A stretch of 64,000 nucleotides of DNA from Bacillus sp. AFS029637 (GTDB lineage: Bacteria > Bacillota > Bacilli > Bacillales > Bacillaceae_G): positions 1 to 64,000 of the forward strand of contig NZ_NUPZ01000022.1 in the NCBI RefSeq assembly GCF_002584985.1. Direction: 5' to 3'. The position numbers and the translations under genes are program-made. The notes beneath the pieces were generated by a model that did not search any database, was not told the DNA's origin, and saw only the letters and a program-made list of their open reading frames with translations. Numbering within the stretch: the first letter of the stretch is position 1; each line of letters begins with the position of its first letter. Below are positions 62,448 to 64,000 of this stretch, piece after piece.

Positions 62448-62490
62448 TAAAAAACACAAATTCTTGATAGCTCAAGGTTTGTGTTTTTTT
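62448..62490 (+). terminator. Terminator of cydABCD
   Basis: AAAAAACACAAA ... TTTGTGTTTTTTT with an inner CTTGA / TCAAG stem. Confidence 0.9.
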
Positions 62491-62588
62491 GTAAGATTCG
62501 AATGGTTTCATTGAAGATGGTGTTTAAAATCTATCTGTCTAAGGCAATACTGAGCCATAGTGAATGTAAAGTTGGAGGGCGAGAGTAT

Positions 62589-62810
62589 ATGTTTGATGAG
62601 GATGGGATTGTTTTAATTATGGAACCTGCTGATGAACTGAACATGAGGAGATTTATTTTTACAGTACCAAAGTCAGTTTACGAAAAGAAGGGACTTTCAT
62701 TACACTACGGAACAGCTATAGGACAAGGATATATGGATATAATTGAAGACATTATTAGCGTACATATAGAAATAGATGTTGTAACGATAATAGGACATGT
62801 AAGAGGATAA
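62589..62810 (+). CDS. Small uncharacterised protein
   Basis: 73 aa from the ATG at 62589 behind TTGGAGGGCGAGAG. The frame is open to 62481 but that part overlaps the cyd terminator. Predicted mostly beta (DGIVLIMEP, RRFIFTVPKSVYEKKG, ISVHIEIDVVTIIGHV). Family not recognised. Confidence 0.55.
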   Translation: MFDEDGIVLIMEPADELNMRRFIFTVPKSVYEKKGLSLHYGTAIGQGYMDIIEDIISVHIEIDVVTIIGHVRG

Positions 62811-62898
62811 GTAGTAATTTGAAAAAGGTTATAAGCAATTTAGCTAGAAGTTATGAAGGGAAGCATATAGGGAATTATAAAGACGAAGGGAGTATAAT

Positions 62899-63345
62899 GT
62901 GAAAATAAAATCCATTTTATTAGTATTTATAGTTTCAATGGGTTTAATAGGTTGTTCGATGGTAGAGGAAGGGAAGAACTCATTAGATTATGCTCAAAAA
63001 GCAACAGACTATGTGAATGAAGTCAGTGCATTTGCAAATGAAGCACCAGCATTAGTTGAAAAGGCTATTAATGATGGTGAAGCTCGTAAAGAATTGGAAA
63101 CGAAGCTGAATGAAATTAAGCAAGATATACCTGCTTTCAATGAATTAACACCACCAGATGTAGCGAAGGATCTTCATGAGCAAATTGTTGGCTATAATGA
63201 GAAGTTAAGTGAATTGATTGATACATCTATGAAAAAGATAGAGGAAGGAAAAATGGATGTAGAGCAATTTAAAAACTCTGAGCTTATGCAGACGATAGAT
63301 CAAGTGCGAGATTTGAAAGATAAGGTGCAAAATTTAGGACAATAA
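62899..63345 (+). CDS. DUF6376-type lipoprotein
   Basis: 148 aa from GTG behind GAAGGGAG. The lipobox LIGCSM gives a lipidated Cys near residue 19. The rest is a helical, charged domain (TDYVNEVSAFANEAPALVEKAI, ELTPPDVAKDLHEQIVGYNEKLSELID) like DUF6376 lipoproteins of Bacillus. Outer-face membrane protein of unknown role. Confidence 0.75.
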   Translation: MKIKSILLVFIVSMGLIGCSMVEEGKNSLDYAQKATDYVNEVSAFANEAPALVEKAINDGEARKELETKLNEIKQDIPAFNELTPPDVAKDLHEQIVGYNEKLSELIDTSMKKIEEGKMDVEQFKNSELMQTIDQVRDLKDKVQNLGQ

Positions 63346-63380
63346 TAAAAAGCTCTGTTTTTAATAAACAGAGCTTTTTA
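63346..63380. terminator. Bidirectional terminator
   Basis: AAAAAGCTCTGTTT / AAACAGAGCTTTTT perfect stem between the lipoprotein and the leftward S66 gene. Confidence 0.9.
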
Positions 63381-63433
63381 ATGTTTTCTAAAAGAAAAGC
63401 TCACCATATTTTCTTCCTATAATATAAGTGTTA

Positions 63434-64000
63434 TTAGACGTTCCATTTGTCTAAAATATGTATTGTCTTATTGGTTGCATCCATTTCTATTTTAATACCG
63501 ATAGGCATAGTGATCATTGGATGGGTATGACAACAATCAAAGTCAGCTAAAAAAGGGATTTTTTGATTTTGTAGCACTTCTAATAGTATTTCGTAAGGCT
63601 TTCGATTTGTGCCGCAATCATCAAATTGCTCATGTTTTCCAAGAATGATACCTGAAACTTTATCAAATATGCCGTTAATCTTAAGTAAGGAAAAGCTTCT
63701 TTCAATAGTAGCTGCATCTTTTGAGCTATCTTCAATAAATAGAATATCTCCTTCTTGAATATGAGGCATATAGGGGCTGCCCCAAATTCCTTGTATTGTA
63801 TTTAAGTTCCCGCCAATAATGCGCCCAGTAGCACGTCCATTCGTTACAGAAATCCAATTATTTGGCCTCAGTTCTTTTTCTTTCGTCTTCTCTTCCCAAT
63901 TCATATATTCATCTGACCAAAATAACGGTTGTTTTATATGATAAGGAAGAGGTTGATTATGCAGTAACGTTTCTGCAAAATATTTATATGTATAATCTAC
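63434..64000 (-). CDS. S66-family LD-carboxypeptidase / MccF-like (C-terminal part, runs off window)
   Basis: 188 codons are visible; the frame is open through the right edge, so an internal ATG at 63904 is not the start. S66 landmarks are GRIIGGNLNTIQGIWGSPYMP, the catalytic-type Glu region GDILFIEDSS, and catalytic His in DFDCCHTHPMITMPIG. The nucleophilic Ser domain lies outside. The family cleaves L,D-peptide bonds in recycled muropeptides (LdcA) or inactivates microcin C-type compounds (MccF). Confidence 0.85.
   Translation of the reverse strand, partial: VDYTYKYFAETLLHNQPLPYHIKQPLFWSDEYMNWEEKTKEKELRPNNWISVTNGRATGRIIGGNLNTIQGIWGSPYMPHIQEGDILFIEDSSKDAATIERSFSLLKINGIFDKVSGIILGKHEQFDDCGTNRKPYEILLEVLQNQKIPFLADFDCCHTHPMITMPIGIKIEMDATNKTIHILDKWNV

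Overview
The window reads as a low-GC Gram-positive chromosome of the Bacillus cereus group. The reasons are strong AGGAGG-type ribosome binding sites, frequent GTG/TTG starts, two bcr1-type repeats (a family known only from this group), and B. cereus-like genes (azoR1, brnQ, ycnJ/ycnI, yxkF-msmX, ldh, cydABCD, a YwnA-like Rrf2 regulator). No rRNA, tRNA or CRISPR was seen.

Layout. 1-5.6 kb: the N-terminal part of a secreted Ser-Asp-repeat surface protein (it runs off the left edge), divergent from an alpha/alpha-toroid-like protein and a GtfA/TagE/Sdg-type glycosyltransferase. This looks like an adhesin with its own glycosylation genes. 5.6-12.4 kb: an arsenite/bile-acid-type transporter, an azoreductase, a CodY-box-preceded BrnQ, a methylmalonyl-CoA epimerase-like protein, and the copper pair YcnJ-YcnI. 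12.4-14.6 kb: MsmX sugar ATPase and its PucR-type neighbour YxkF.

14.6-37.7 kb is the centrepiece: an apparently complete route for host mucin core-1 O-glycan (galacto-N-biose, Gal-beta-1,3-GalNAc). It holds an AraC regulator, an ABC importer without its own ATPase (MsmX is the obvious partner), a GH112 galacto-N-biose phosphorylase, a small membrane protein, an atypical ROK kinase, an AgaS isomerase/deaminase, a NagA/AgaA deacetylase, a tagatose-6-P kinase and a tagatose-1,6-bisP aldolase. Two secreted GH101 endo-alpha-N-acetylgalactosaminidases face each other, followed by a decayed galE and an intact galT. The transporter operon, both GH101 genes and galT are preceded by the same promoter module: two direct 11-bp half-sites about 21 bp apart abutting the -35 box, a cre-like sequence in the spacer, and a -10 at 17 bp. 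This ties the locus into one regulon, probably AraC-activated and CcpA-repressed.

37.7-56 kb is ordinary accessory core: Rrf2/DsbA-like/nitroreductase, an AI-2E transporter, L-lactate dehydrogenase, a flavin amine oxidase, a Zur-box-controlled CobW-type GTPase, a LivJGFHM-type ABC transporter, a LysR/DUF4865 divergent pair, a lipoprotein, and a MarR/flavin-monooxygenase pair. 56-64 kb carries cydABCD (cytochrome bd and its assembly exporter) behind a 600-bp leader, two small proteins and, running off the right edge, an S66 LD-carboxypeptidase.
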